Assembly (NCBI GenBank): GCA_937949525.1
Contig: CALEDT010000027.1
Coordinates: 1 to 54,085, forward strand
Source: an uncultured Burkholderiales bacterium
GTDB lineage: Bacteria; Pseudomonadota; Gammaproteobacteria; Burkholderiales; Thiobacillaceae
DNA length: 54,085 bases
Direction of reading: 5' to 3'
Every line of letters begins with the position of its first letter. Within the stretch, counting starts at the first letter, position 1. The notes below the pieces were generated by a model. It worked only from the letters and a program-made list of their open reading frames with translations. It was not told the DNA's origin and searched no databases. Shown here in pieces: positions 38,228-47,508 of the stretch. The position numbers and the translations under genes were made by a program.

Positions 38228-40819
38228 TCACCGCACGATGACGTCGACGTTGCCGGGCGCGGTACCCACTTGAATCTGAATGGACCGTTCCGATTCACGT
38301 CCTCCGTCACTGACCTTCAACGTGATGGTGACCTCAGTATCGGCATCGGGTGCGGTGATGGTGCAACTCGCCTCGTGTTCCATGACGCCACCGCAGTCAG
38401 CGCCAAGCTGGCCGGCGGTCGTGGTCCAGGTGGCGGTGAGCGGATCTCCGTCGGGATCCCACGCAAAGCCGGTAAAGGTCATCGTCGCCCCTTTGGGGTA
38501 GCGAGGCCGATCGCCCGCCAGCCAGTAGATGTTCGGTGCACGATTGGCCAACGGCGGCGACACCGACACGGTGCCCAGTACCGCGCATCCTTGCTTGTCC
38601 GCGCGGTCAGTCAGTGCAAGGACCAGCGGATGCCGGCCTTCCGTCAGGCTGATTTCGGGCGTCGCATCGTTGGCTCTGCTGGTGTCGGTGACCGCCGTCA
38701 TCGTCGCCCCGGTGAATCGACCCGAAAGCCCCGTTGATGTACCGCCGCTGAAAGTGCCGTCCGGGTTGCATGTAGCGCCGTCGAGCACCTGCCATTGGAT
38801 GGGATAGTCGCCGTCGCTGTCCGATCCATACAGGTACAACTGCGTGGTTGCGGTGGTTTCACCGGCGCGCAGGCGCAGACTGTAGGCGTAGACATAACCC
38901 CAGGCATAGGGCGCACGATTGGCCAGTTCGATGTCCTTCAATACCACCAGGGAACGGCTGTCCTCGTTTTCGAGGGAGGAATCATTCACCGAGTCATCGG
39001 CTCGGAACCAGCCCAAGGGAACGTTGTGGCTGCCGACATAAACGTCATAGCGGTTGCCCCGAAGAATATCGGCGCTGAAGCGGCCATCGCTACCGGTTCT
39101 GGCCCAGAAGCGCCGGTTGTCGCCAAAGCCATACACGTCCTGATTGGCCATGGGAGCCCCTTGCTCGTTGACCACGCGCCCCCGCACGGTGGCTCTGCTC
39201 ACCGGCGTAAGCGCGATGTCAGTGCGGGCGCATCCGCCCGACGACGCAGCCAGCTCTACCGGGATCGATGTTCTACGCTCCTCGAACGGATCGTAGTAAT
39301 GCAGCCATCCCTCCCGATCGCTGCCGCGGTCTGCGGCGTCATCCTGCCGGATGACGGTGATGCGGTATTCGCCATTGGCGTTGGTGGTGGCGAAACCGTT
39401 GCTGAACGTCTGTATGGCGTCATCGTCGTAGAACGACAAATACTGCCCCGCGAGGGGCGCGCCGGTATCGGAACGGGTCACACGGCCCTGAACGCACAGT
39501 TCGACCGGTTGTTCGAACAGCAGTGGGTAGTCGAGATTCCAGTACTGGCGCTGGAAGTTCTCGTTGGTGACGTAGATGCGCACGTACAACTGATGCTGTC
39601 TGGCGTAGTACCGGAAGTCGGCGGCATTGACGGTGCCGTCGCCGTTGGCGTCGCCAACCTGTTCCCAAGTCACCATCGACGATGCATCGCCGTTGTAGTT
39701 GCGCACCAGCGTACCGATGCCGAAGAGATCCCAGCGCCCGGTATTGGGGTCATAGGTATAGATGGGCACCTGGAAGCCGTCTTCCGCCTCGTTGCCGAGC
39801 GTTGCCCCCGTGGCGTTGCGTAGCGCGGCACAATTACTGGTTTCGTCGGCGATGGGGATGTCGCGCTTGACCGGGTCGCCGCAGGCATCCTGCAGCAGAT
39901 TGTCGACCGAACCCTGCGGCAACCAGCGCGTCACCACGGTGGGGTTGGACCAGTCGATGGCCGCCTTGCGGGCGCCGCGCGCAAGCCGTGCCGCGCGTGC
40001 GGCGGCGCCGATGTTCTGACCGGTGTCGTTGTCGGTCAGATTCATGAAATCGAATCCCAAGGAGACGATGGGATTACCGTTGCGGTCGGTGTAGGAGCCC
40101 GGAAAACGGCGAGCGTGGTCGGGGTTGGACGAATCGAAGGTCTGCAACTGCGCGCGGATGCTGGTGACGCCGGGCAGGCTCCCGGCCGGGATGTTGATTT
40201 CCAGATCCGGCTCGCCGTCCGCGGCTTTGGCGGCCAGATACCGTTGGCCGGCAAGCGCCCTGCGGCTGCCGTCGCGCGTGCGCACGATGCCCATGATGAA
40301 GGCGCCGCCGACCGCGCGTGCCGTGATGGCGCCGCCGACATCGGAGACGCTGGTTACGACCCCGGTCAGCTCCGCGTCGGGCACCTGCAAGGTCTGCGGG
40401 CGGGCGCTGAAGTCCAGCCGCGTGGAATAGGCGGTGAAGCCGTCCCGGTTGACGTTGACGATGACATAGCCGCCGTTGGCCAAGTCGCCGTTGGGGTCCT
40501 CCAGAGTGACCTGATAGCCGCCCGTCGGGTTGCTGATGACCGTTTTCCCCGCAACCTGGGTGCCGCCGGGTGTGTATGCGGTGACCACGACCTGCGCATC
40601 CGCAACCGGTGCCGCCTTGGCGGCGGCGCCGCCGGCGCCCACCGCGCCGACGCCACCCGCGACCACCACGGCGCCGCCGACCGGCGCGCCGGCGACCGGA
40701 TCATCGCCACCGCCGCCCAGACAGCCTGCCAGACCGAGCAAACCTGCGAGCGCGAGTACGCGTGTGAGTTCCGTGATGCGCGGCAAAGCGCGCGTGGAGC
40801 CGTACATCGTTGATTTCAT
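38228..40819 (-). CDS. Large multidomain lipoprotein with EF-hand/dockerin-like, carboxypeptidase-regulatory-like and PKD-like segments (863 aa)
   Basis: This is a surface or periplasmic lipoprotein with lipobox LAGC (Cys33) followed by LGGGGDD. An Ala/Gly/Val linker precedes beta domains with the look of carboxypeptidase regulatory-like folds (TPGGTQVAGKTVISNPTGGY; PLAGQYLSFYDDD; GRVVNEQGAPMANQDVYGFG). A calcium-loop motif GDANGDGTVNAADFRYYARQ resembles a single EF-hand/dockerin repeat. The C-terminus (about 765-850) is PKD- or cadherin-like (FAWDPDGDPLTATWTT, ITLKVSDGGRESERSIQIQV). AGGAGG 7 nt before the ATG is a strong ribosome binding site. It is first in the operon with the second lipoprotein and the protease, and a substrate-binding or adhesive role is inferred. 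Confidence 0.8.
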   Translation of the reverse strand: MKSTMYGSTRALPRITELTRVLALAGLLGLAGCLGGGGDDPVAGAPVGGAVVVAGGVGAVGAGGAAAKAAPVADAQVVVTAYTPGGTQVAGKTVISNPTGGYQVTLEDPNGDLANGGYVIVNVNRDGFTAYSTRLDFSARPQTLQVPDAELTGVVTSVSDVGGAITARAVGGAFIMGIVRTRDGSRRALAGQRYLAAKAADGEPDLEINIPAGSLPGVTSIRAQLQTFDSSNPDHARRFPGSYTDRNGNPIVSLGFDFMNLTDNDTGQNIGAAARAARLARGARKAAIDWSNPTVVTRWLPQGSVDNLLQDACGDPVKRDIPIADETSNCAALRNATGATLGNEAEDGFQVPIYTYDPNTGRWDLFGIGTLVRNYNGDASSMVTWEQVGDANGDGTVNAADFRYYARQHQLYVRIYVTNENFQRQYWNLDYPLLFEQPVELCVQGRVTRSDTGAPLAGQYLSFYDDDAIQTFSNGFATTNANGEYRITVIRQDDAADRGSDREGWLHYYDPFEERRTSIPVELAASSGGCARTDIALTPVSRATVRGRVVNEQGAPMANQDVYGFGDNRRFWARTGSDGRFSADILRGNRYDVYVGSHNVPLGWFRADDSVNDSSLENEDSRSLVVLKDIELANRAPYAWGYVYAYSLRLRAGETTATTQLYLYGSDSDGDYPIQWQVLDGATCNPDGTFSGGTSTGLSGRFTGATMTAVTDTSRANDATPEISLTEGRHPLVLALTDRADKQGCAVLGTVSVSPPLANRAPNIYWLAGDRPRYPKGATMTFTGFAWDPDGDPLTATWTTTAGQLGADCGGVMEHEASCTITAPDADTEVTITLKVSDGGRESERSIQIQVGTAPGNVDVIVR

Positions 40820-41006
40820 GTTTCCTCCTGAAGCGGCTTAAAAACAGACGGTCCGTTTTTGGGCGAACGGAACGACGCATTCGGGTCAATACCCACGAAA
40901 AAACCCTGTGGCGCGGCGAATAGTCTAAATGTACTCGTAAATCCTTTTAAGGCAAGTTTAGAACGGCCGCGCCACCGGCTCATGGGGCCGCCACGCGCTT
41001 TCCTTC
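40820..41006. promoter_or_regulatory. A+T-richer region between gspF and the lipoprotein operon; weak promoter candidate
   Basis: On the minus strand TTGCCT (40955-40950) and TACATT (40933-40928), 16 bp apart, form a weak sigma-70-like promoter with a leader of about 100 nt. An imperfect hairpin AAAACGGAC/GTCTGTTTT lies close to the ribosome binding site. No clear terminator follows gspF, so read-through from the T2SS operon is possible. Confidence 0.3.
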
Positions 41007-42224
41007 TCACCGCACCATCTGGTTCATCTCGAAGATCGGCAGCAGGATGGCCAGCACGATCAGCAGCACCACGCCGCCCATGACCAGGATGAGCAGCGGT
41101 TCCAGCAGCGCGGTGAGCGCCAGCACGCGGCCGTCCAGTTCGCGCGTCTGTTGTTCGGCGACGCGGTCGAGCATGGGCGCCAGCCGGCCGCTGCGTTCGC
41201 CGCTGGCCACCAGGTGGGTCATGACCGGCGGGAACAGGCCGCTGGCGGCGATGGCGCGGCTGAGGCTGCCGCCTTCGCGCACGCGGTCGCGCACGGTGGC
41301 CACCGCGTCGCGCATGGGCAGGTTGCCGACCACGCCGATCGCCGCGTGCAGCGCGTTGAGCAGCGGTACGCCGCTGCCCACCAGGATGGCCAGCGTGCTG
41401 GCCAGGCGGGTGGTATCGAGCGCGCGCGTCAGTCGGCCGGCGAGCGGCAGGCGCAGCACCAGCGCGTGCCAGCGCCGGCGCAGCGCCGGACGGCGCAGGC
41501 CGTGCGCAAAGCCGAGCGCGCCGGCCAGCAGCAGGCCCAGCAGCCAGCCGCCCCAGGCGCGCAGGAAGTCGGACAGGGCGATCAGCGCGGTGGTGAGCCA
41601 GGGCAGGGTCTGGTGCGAGTTCTCGAACACCGCCACCACCTGCGGCACCACGTAGGTGAGCAGGCCGGTCACCACCAGGATGGACACCAGCGTGACCAGC
41701 GCCGGATAGATGAAGGCCAGACCGACGCGTCGGCGCAGTGCGTTGCGCGCCTCGACGTAGTCGGCCAGCCGTTCCAGTACCGCCGGCAGCCTGCCGGAAT
41801 CCTCGCCGGCGGCGACGATGGTGCGGAACAGTTCGGAGAAGGTGGCCGGATAGCGCGCCATGGCGGCCGACAGCGAGGCGCCGGCCAGCACCTCGCCGCG
41901 CACGCCGGCGAGCACGCGCTTGGTGGTGGCGGATTCCGACTGTTCGATGGCGGCATCGAGGGTTTCCGCGACGGTCAGCCCGGCGCCCAGCAGCGTCGCC
42001 AACTGGCGTGTGGCCAGCGCCAGTTCGGCCGCAGGCAGGGCACGCCCGCGCGGGTGTGTCGCCGTTGTGCCGGGTGCGGCGCGTTGCAACAGACTTTCCA
42101 CCCGGATGGGCAGCAGCCCGCGCGCGCGCAACTGCGCGCGTGCCTGGCGCGGTGTGTCCGCCTCCAGCACGCCGGATTCGCGCCGGCCGGCGGCGTCGAC
42201 GGCCTCGAAACGGAAGCCGGCCAT
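41007..42224 (-). CDS. gspF: Type II secretion system inner-membrane protein GspF
   Basis: This polytopic platform protein of the T2SS (405 aa) couples the GspE ATPase to pseudopilus assembly. Two T2SSF domains are visible, with the family signature GLTVAETLDAAIEQSES in the first and SGVPLLNALHAAIGVVGN in the second. Three membrane helices are present, the last (ILVMGGVVLLIVLAILLPIFEM) at the C-terminus. It is the last gene of the gspGHIJKLMNCDEF operon. Confidence 0.95.
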   Translation of the reverse strand: MAGFRFEAVDAAGRRESGVLEADTPRQARAQLRARGLLPIRVESLLQRAAPGTTATHPRGRALPAAELALATRQLATLLGAGLTVAETLDAAIEQSESATTKRVLAGVRGEVLAGASLSAAMARYPATFSELFRTIVAAGEDSGRLPAVLERLADYVEARNALRRRVGLAFIYPALVTLVSILVVTGLLTYVVPQVVAVFENSHQTLPWLTTALIALSDFLRAWGGWLLGLLLAGALGFAHGLRRPALRRRWHALVLRLPLAGRLTRALDTTRLASTLAILVGSGVPLLNALHAAIGVVGNLPMRDAVATVRDRVREGGSLSRAIAASGLFPPVMTHLVASGERSGRLAPMLDRVAEQQTRELDGRVLALTALLEPLLILVMGGVVLLIVLAILLPIFEMNQMVR

Positions 42225-42228
42225 GGGC

Positions 42229-43719
42229 TCAGGCGCGCGCCACGCGCATGACTTCCTCCAGCGCGGTCTCGCCCGCCGCCACCCAGCGCAGGCCGTCGTC
42301 GAACAGGCTGACCCAGCCGGTGCGCGCGGCCGCCGCGCGCAGTTCCGCCTCGCTGGCGCCGTCGTGGATCAGACGGCGGGCGGCATCGTCCAGCGTGAAC
42401 AGTTCGTAGATGCCGGTGCGGCCGCGATAGCCGCTGTGATTGCAGCGATCGCAGCCGACCGGGTGCATGAGCCGGTCGATGTCGCGGGAAGCGAGCAGCG
42501 CCGTTTCGGCTGCATCCGCCGGTGCCGCGCGCTTGCAGTCCACGCACAGCCGGCGTACCAGTCGCTGGCCGAGCACGCCGATCAGGCTGGTGGCGAGCAG
42601 ATAGGGTTCGATGCCCATGTCGGCCAGGCGCGTGACCGCGCCGATGGCGTCGTTGGTATGCAGCGTGGCCAGCACCAGGTGGCCGGTGAGCGAGGCCTGC
42701 ACGGCGATCTGTGCGGTTTCCAGGTCGCGGATTTCACCGATCATGACCACGTCCGGGTCCTGGCGCAGGATGGCGCGCAGCGCGCGCGCGAAGGTCAGGT
42801 CGATGCGCGGGTTGGCCTGGGTCTGGCTGATCTGGTCGAGGTCGTATTCGATCGGATCTTCCACCGTCATGATGTTCAGCCGCGCCGCGTCCAGGCGCGA
42901 CAACGCGGCGTACAGCGTGGTGGTCTTGCCCGAACCGGTGGGGCCGGTGACCAGCAGGATGCCGTGCGGCGCGCGGATCAGCGCGTCCAGCCCACGCAGC
43001 GTCGTGGCGCTCATGCCCAGCGCCTCCAGTTCCAGCCGCCCCTGACGCTTGTCCAGCAGGCGCAGCACCACGCGCTCGCCGTGGCCGGTGGGCAGCGTCG
43101 ATACGCGCACGTCCACCGGATGGCCGGCCAGACGCAGCGCGATGCGGCCGTCCTGCGGCAGGCGTTTTTCGGCAATGTCCAGGCTGGCCATGACCTTGAT
43201 GCGCGATACCAGCGCGGCGTGCAGCGCGCGCGGCGGCGCCATCACGTCGCGCAGCAGGCCATCGACGCGGAAGCGCAGCACCGAGCGGTTTTCGTAGGCT
43301 TCCAGGTGGATGTCGGAAGCGCCCTCGCGCAGCGCCTGGGCCAGCAACGCATTGATCAGGCGGATGATGGGCGCGTCGTCCTCGGCCTCCAGCAGATCGC
43401 CCACCGCCGGCAGTTCCTGCGCCAGCACGGACAGGTCGATCTCCTGTTCCAGGTCGTCCATCAGGCGCGCGGCCTGGGTATCCTCGCGCGCGTAGGCCTG
43501 GGCCAGGCGCGCGTCGAACTCTTCGGTGCTCAGCGCCACCGGCAGCAGCGGCCTGCCGAGCAGGCGGCGCGCTTCGGCCAGCGCGTGGACACCGGCGTCG
43601 GCGCGCACCAGCAATTCGATCGCATCGCCCACCTGGCGCGCCGCCAGCACGCCGTGCGCACGCGCGGCGTGGTAGGGGATGCGGCGCGCGACCGCGGGGT
43701 CGATGACGGCGTCCGGCAT
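42229..43719 (-). CDS. gspE: Type II secretion system ATPase GspE
   Basis: This cytosolic hexameric ATPase powers pseudopilus extension. The protein (496 aa from ATG 43719) has Walker A GPTGSGKTT (259-267), the Asp box IMTVEDPIEY, Walker B DPDVVMIGEIRD, the His box GHLVLATLHTNDA and a tetracysteine zinc site (Cys392, Cys395, Cys423, Cys426). The ATG shares one base with the gspD stop (TGATG). Longer in-frame starts inside gspD would add an Arg-rich segment and are rejected. Confidence 0.96.
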   Translation of the reverse strand: MPDAVIDPAVARRIPYHAARAHGVLAARQVGDAIELLVRADAGVHALAEARRLLGRPLLPVALSTEEFDARLAQAYAREDTQAARLMDDLEQEIDLSVLAQELPAVGDLLEAEDDAPIIRLINALLAQALREGASDIHLEAYENRSVLRFRVDGLLRDVMAPPRALHAALVSRIKVMASLDIAEKRLPQDGRIALRLAGHPVDVRVSTLPTGHGERVVLRLLDKRQGRLELEALGMSATTLRGLDALIRAPHGILLVTGPTGSGKTTTLYAALSRLDAARLNIMTVEDPIEYDLDQISQTQANPRIDLTFARALRAILRQDPDVVMIGEIRDLETAQIAVQASLTGHLVLATLHTNDAIGAVTRLADMGIEPYLLATSLIGVLGQRLVRRLCVDCKRAAPADAAETALLASRDIDRLMHPVGCDRCNHSGYRGRTGIYELFTLDDAARRLIHDGASEAELRAAAARTGWVSLFDDGLRWVAAGETALEEVMRVARA

Positions 43720-45815
43720 CAGTCGAACCAGCCCATGGTGGGCGCCGGCGCCGGGCTCGCGGCCACGCCCGCCGCCGCGGCGGGCGTGGCCGCGGTGGGC
43801 TGTGGAGCAGGCCGCGGTTGCGCGGCGAGCAGGCGGTCCAGCTTCAGATCGGGCAGGGCGGGCCATCGCTGCTCACCCAGCAGCCAGTGCGCGCGCGCGG
43901 GAAACGTCGCGTGCGCCTGGTTGATGTAGTCGTAACGATCCTGCGTCACCTGTGCCATGCCATCGCTGTCGCGCACCACCACCGGCCGCAGGAACACCAT
44001 CAGGTTGGTCTTGGTGCGCTTACGTGTCTCGGCACGGAACAGACCACCCAGCAGCGGCAGGTTGCCCAGGCCGGGCACTTTGTCCATGCCTTGCCGGGTG
44101 TCGTCCTGGATCAGTCCGCCCAGCACGATCGCCTCGCCGTCGCGTACCAGCACCGTGGTTTCGATCGCGCGCTTGTTGGTAATGATGCCCTGCTGTGTGG
44201 CGTCGTTGACGCTGGACACCTCTTGCAGAATGCTGAGCTTGACGTTGCCGCCTTCCGACACCTGCGGCTTGACCTTGAGTGTCAATCCCACGTCCTTGCG
44301 CTCGATGGTCTGGAAAGGATTGACCGCCGCGCCGGTGGTGCCGGCGGCCTGCGAGTAGCTGCCGGTGATGAACGGCACGTTCTGGCCGATGACGATCTTG
44401 GCCTCTTCGTTGTCCAGTGTCAGCAGATTGGGCGTGGACAGGATGTTGGCGTCGGCATCCTGCTCCAGCGCGCGGGCCAGCGCGGTGAGCCCTTCGTAAG
44501 TCTTGCCGTTGAGTGTGAACTTCTGCAGCAGCGCGAGATTCAGGCCGGTGTTGGGCAGCGCCGACGCCGTGGCCAACGAAAGGATGTTGTTGCCGGTGCC
44601 CGGTCTCAAGCCGGTGTTGAAATTAGTGCCGCCGACCAGCGCGAAATCGCCGGTGCGCTGCACCAGCGGCCCTTGCCATTGGATGCCGAACTCGGCCGCC
44701 TTGTCGCTGGTCACCTCGACGATCAGTGCTTCGACGAATACCTGTGCGCGCCGCGTGTCGAGCCGTTCGATCACCGCGCGCAGACTGTTGTATACATGGT
44801 CCGGCGCGCGAATCACCAGCGAATTGGTGGGGGCATCGGCGAGGATGGTCGCGCCGGCGGCACCGGTTGTCGCCGCACCCGCGCCCGCCGCGCCCGGCCC
44901 TGCCGCAGGTGCGGGCGCCGCCTGCGTTTCCGCGGCCGCCAGCGCGCGCAGCGTCTCCGCCAGTTTGCTGGCGTCGGCATTGCGCAGGTGTACCACCTGC
45001 AGGTTGCCGGTGCCGGTGCTGGGCACGTCCAGACGGGTCACCAGCTCGCGCAGCGTCGCCAGTTTGCCGGCGCTGTCGGCACGCACCAGCAGGTTGTTGC
45101 CGCGCACGTCGGCGGCGATGGTCAGCCCCGGCGGGCCGGCATGCTGGCCCTGCGCCAGCGGCTCGGTGAACAGGCGGGTGAGCTGCTGCGCCAGCTCGAT
45201 GGCGGACAGGTGTTGAACCCGGATCACCGTGAATTCCGCCTCGTTCGGCTTGTCGATGGCGGCGATGATCTCGCTGATGCGCTTGAGGTTGTCGGCATAG
45301 TCGGTGATCACCAGGATGTTCGCGCCGGGATAGGCGGAGATGGCGTTGTTGGGCGCGATCAGCGGGCGCAGCACCGCGACCAGTTGGGTGGCGCTGGCAT
45401 GATCCAGCGGATACACCTGTGTGATCACCTGATCGCCGCCCACGCCCACCGCCCGGCCGAAGGTGCGACTGTAATGTTGCTTGGCGTCCGCCTCCGGCAG
45501 CACCTTGACGATGCCGCGTCCTTCCACCACGGCGAAGCCCTGCATGCGCAGCGACGACACCAGGATCTGGTAGGCCAGTTCCGGCGACACCGGCTTGACC
45601 GAGGCGATGTTGAGCGTGCCCTTCACGCGCGGGTCGACCAGGAAGTTCTTGCCCGAGATCTGGCCGATGGCGCGCACCACGGTGTCGATCTCGGCGTTGG
45701 CGAAGTTCAGCATCACCGGGCCGGAGGCATCGACGCCGCGCCAGGCCAACAACAGCGCGAACGCGAGCAGCGCTGGTCGTCGGGTGAGTTTGCGCAGGAG
45801 TGGGTTGGGCTTCAT
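43719..45815 (-). CDS. gspD: Type II secretion system secretin GspD
   Basis: This is the outer-membrane channel of the T2SS (698 aa precursor). A signal peptide (to about residue 30) is followed by N0 (MLNFANAEIDTVVRAIGQISGKNFLVDPRV), three KH-like N domains with the repeated TNSLVIRAPDHVYNSLRAVIERLD pattern, and the secretin core (LLTLDNEEAKIVIGQNVPFITG, GLTLKVKPQV, VLVRDGEAIVLGGLIQDD, PLLGGLFR). An Ala/Pro-rich stretch before the terminal MGWFD may include the pilotin-binding S-domain. An Ala/Gly-rich insertion sits in the N3 region. Confidence 0.96.
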   Translation of the reverse strand: MKPNPLLRKLTRRPALLAFALLLAWRGVDASGPVMLNFANAEIDTVVRAIGQISGKNFLVDPRVKGTLNIASVKPVSPELAYQILVSSLRMQGFAVVEGRGIVKVLPEADAKQHYSRTFGRAVGVGGDQVITQVYPLDHASATQLVAVLRPLIAPNNAISAYPGANILVITDYADNLKRISEIIAAIDKPNEAEFTVIRVQHLSAIELAQQLTRLFTEPLAQGQHAGPPGLTIAADVRGNNLLVRADSAGKLATLRELVTRLDVPSTGTGNLQVVHLRNADASKLAETLRALAAAETQAAPAPAAGPGAAGAGAATTGAAGATILADAPTNSLVIRAPDHVYNSLRAVIERLDTRRAQVFVEALIVEVTSDKAAEFGIQWQGPLVQRTGDFALVGGTNFNTGLRPGTGNNILSLATASALPNTGLNLALLQKFTLNGKTYEGLTALARALEQDADANILSTPNLLTLDNEEAKIVIGQNVPFITGSYSQAAGTTGAAVNPFQTIERKDVGLTLKVKPQVSEGGNVKLSILQEVSSVNDATQQGIITNKRAIETTVLVRDGEAIVLGGLIQDDTRQGMDKVPGLGNLPLLGGLFRAETRKRTKTNLMVFLRPVVVRDSDGMAQVTQDRYDYINQAHATFPARAHWLLGEQRWPALPDLKLDRLLAAQPRPAPQPTAATPAAAAGVAASPAPAPTMGWFD

Positions 45816-45846
45816 GACCGGTTCCAGGAGAGTGTGCGCTGGGGCA

Positions 45847-46704
45847 TCAGGGTTGCATGTCGATGGTGATGGTCAGCGGCCGTTGCTGACGCAATACCGC
45901 CAGGACCACGCGCTCGCCGGCGGCGATGTGGCTGAACAGGCGAGCGGCGTCGTCCGCGCTGCGCAACGGCCGCTGGTTGATGTGGGTGACGATGTCGCCC
46001 ACGCGCAGCCCAAGCTGCTGTGAGAGCCCGTCGGACGGACTGTGTTCCAGCACGGCGCCGCCGCGCGGGTGCAGCGCGAAGCGGCCGAAGTTGGCGTAGG
46101 CGGCCGGGTTCTTGCTGGCCTCGTTGAACGCGGCGCGCGACAGGGCATAGTGGGCGTCGCCCAGTTGCCGCAATCGCAACGTCACGGCCGGGGTGATGGC
46201 GGCCGCGGCAGACCCCGCCGGCGCGGCCAACGCCACGCGCAGGCGTTCGGCGCCGCGCGCCAGCACCACATGGTCGTCGCGCGCCGCTTCCAGCATCAGG
46301 CCGGGCGCGGCTTCCTGACCGACCAGCGCGGACACGGCGCGGCCATCGATGTCCAGCACGGCGAAGCCGCCGGTTCCGCGTCGCGGTGCATAGACGCCGC
46401 GCAGGATCACGTTGGCCGGAGCCGGCAGCAGGTCCTCGGCGATGCCGGCGGCCTCGACCGCACCGCCCGAGCGACCGAACAGCGCGGTCGCCGCGACGCG
46501 ATCCGCCAGCACGCGGGCCGGTTGCGCCGGTGATGCCGGCCGCGCGATGCCGGACGCGCCGGGGTCGAGCAGACGCCAGCTCCACGCGGCCAGTGTCCAG
46601 GCCAGCAGCGCCAGCGCCAGCCCGGTGGCGAACGCGGGCAGCCGCGTGGCGGCGGAGCGGGCGGAAGCCATGGGCAGCGAAGTCAGGTGAGTGCCGAGAC
46701 GCAT
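45847..46704 (-). CDS. gspC: Type II secretion system protein GspC
   Basis: This bitopic inner-membrane protein (285 aa) links the inner-membrane platform to the secretin. It has one N-terminal helix (about 22-42), an HR domain (ATALFGRSGG through VILRGVYAPRRGTGGFAVLDI) and a C-terminal PDZ domain (SDGLSQQLGLRVGDIVTHINQRPLRS). Unlike the classical order, gspC follows gspN instead of heading the operon. ATG 46671 is an alternative start. Confidence 0.92.
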   Translation of the reverse strand: MRLGTHLTSLPMASARSAATRLPAFATGLALALLAWTLAAWSWRLLDPGASGIARPASPAQPARVLADRVAATALFGRSGGAVEAAGIAEDLLPAPANVILRGVYAPRRGTGGFAVLDIDGRAVSALVGQEAAPGLMLEAARDDHVVLARGAERLRVALAAPAGSAAAAITPAVTLRLRQLGDAHYALSRAAFNEASKNPAAYANFGRFALHPRGGAVLEHSPSDGLSQQLGLRVGDIVTHINQRPLRSADDAARLFSHIAAGERVVLAVLRQQRPLTITIDMQP

Positions 46705-46717
46705 GGTGTTGCCGTTT

Positions 46718-47506
46718 TCATGGCGCGTGCAGTTCCACGGTGTAGACGCCGCCCGCCCCCGGTCTGGCCAGCAGGTTGAGCGCCGGTGCGTAGCCGTTCA
46801 GGTGTTCCGCGGGCGGCTGCAGCGTGGCGCGGAACGCCAGCCGGTCCGGCGCATGCCAACGGCCTTCTCCCTGGGCGCGCAAAGGCCCGCGCAGCGTGTC
46901 CAGGCGCAGCGCGCCGGCGCCGCCGGGCGCCGGCGACAACCGCAGGCGGTAGTCGCCCAGCGGCTGGTCGATCAGGCCGCTGCGCGCGTCGCGCCATAGC
47001 AGCGTCGCCTCGCCGCTGTGGCCATGCCGGCCGAAGCGCAGCGCGCGCGCTTCGAGTTCGAATTCACCGCGCGGGTGCAGCAGTCCGAGCGTCGGCAGCA
47101 GTCGGCCGGCGATCTCGGCGGGCAGGCCGGCATCGAGCCGTTCCAGCTCGATGCCGCCGGGGCCGATGGCGATGCGGCCGCGCAGGCGCAAAGCGGCGTC
47201 GTCGATGCCGACGTGGTGGCCGATGCGCGCCCGCGCCAGCTCCAGCGGTCGCCAGGACCAGTTCGCACGGCCGAGATCCAGGGGCTGGCCGGCATCCATC
47301 CAGACCAGACGCGCGGCGCCGCCGTGCCACAGCGTGCCCTCGGGCCGGTCCAGCAGCACCTTGCCGGCGCTGACGCGCTGCAAGCCCCAGGCCAGCAGGC
47401 CGGCCGGGGCCTGGGCCAGCAGGAACAGGCCGTACAGCAGCACGCCGGCCAGCGTCAGCTTGATCATGCGCGGTCGAGCGCTGGGCGGCGTTTCGGTGGT
47501 GGACAT
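46718..47506 (-). CDS. gspN: Type II secretion system protein GspN
   Basis: This accessory inner-membrane protein (262 aa) is found in a subset of T2SS operons. It has one N-terminal helix (KLTLAGVLLYGLFLLAQAPAGLLAW) and a periplasmic beta-rich domain with the family-typical LLDRPEGTLWHGGAARL. ATG 47506 lies 2 nt after the gspM stop codon. Identification rests on position and this motif. Confidence 0.87.
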   Translation of the reverse strand: MSTTETPPSARPRMIKLTLAGVLLYGLFLLAQAPAGLLAWGLQRVSAGKVLLDRPEGTLWHGGAARLVWMDAGQPLDLGRANWSWRPLELARARIGHHVGIDDAALRLRGRIAIGPGGIELERLDAGLPAEIAGRLLPTLGLLHPRGEFELEARALRFGRHGHSGEATLLWRDARSGLIDQPLGDYRLRLSPAPGGAGALRLDTLRGPLRAQGEGRWHAPDRLAFRATLQPPAEHLNGYAPALNLLARPGAGGVYTVELHAP

Positions 47507-47508
47507 GA

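Noticed and set aside
40860..40975. A riboswitch (for example cyclic-di-GMP type) before the lipoprotein operon
   Set aside because: Only short imperfect hairpins and a CACAGGG string are present; the conserved core of known classes is missing.
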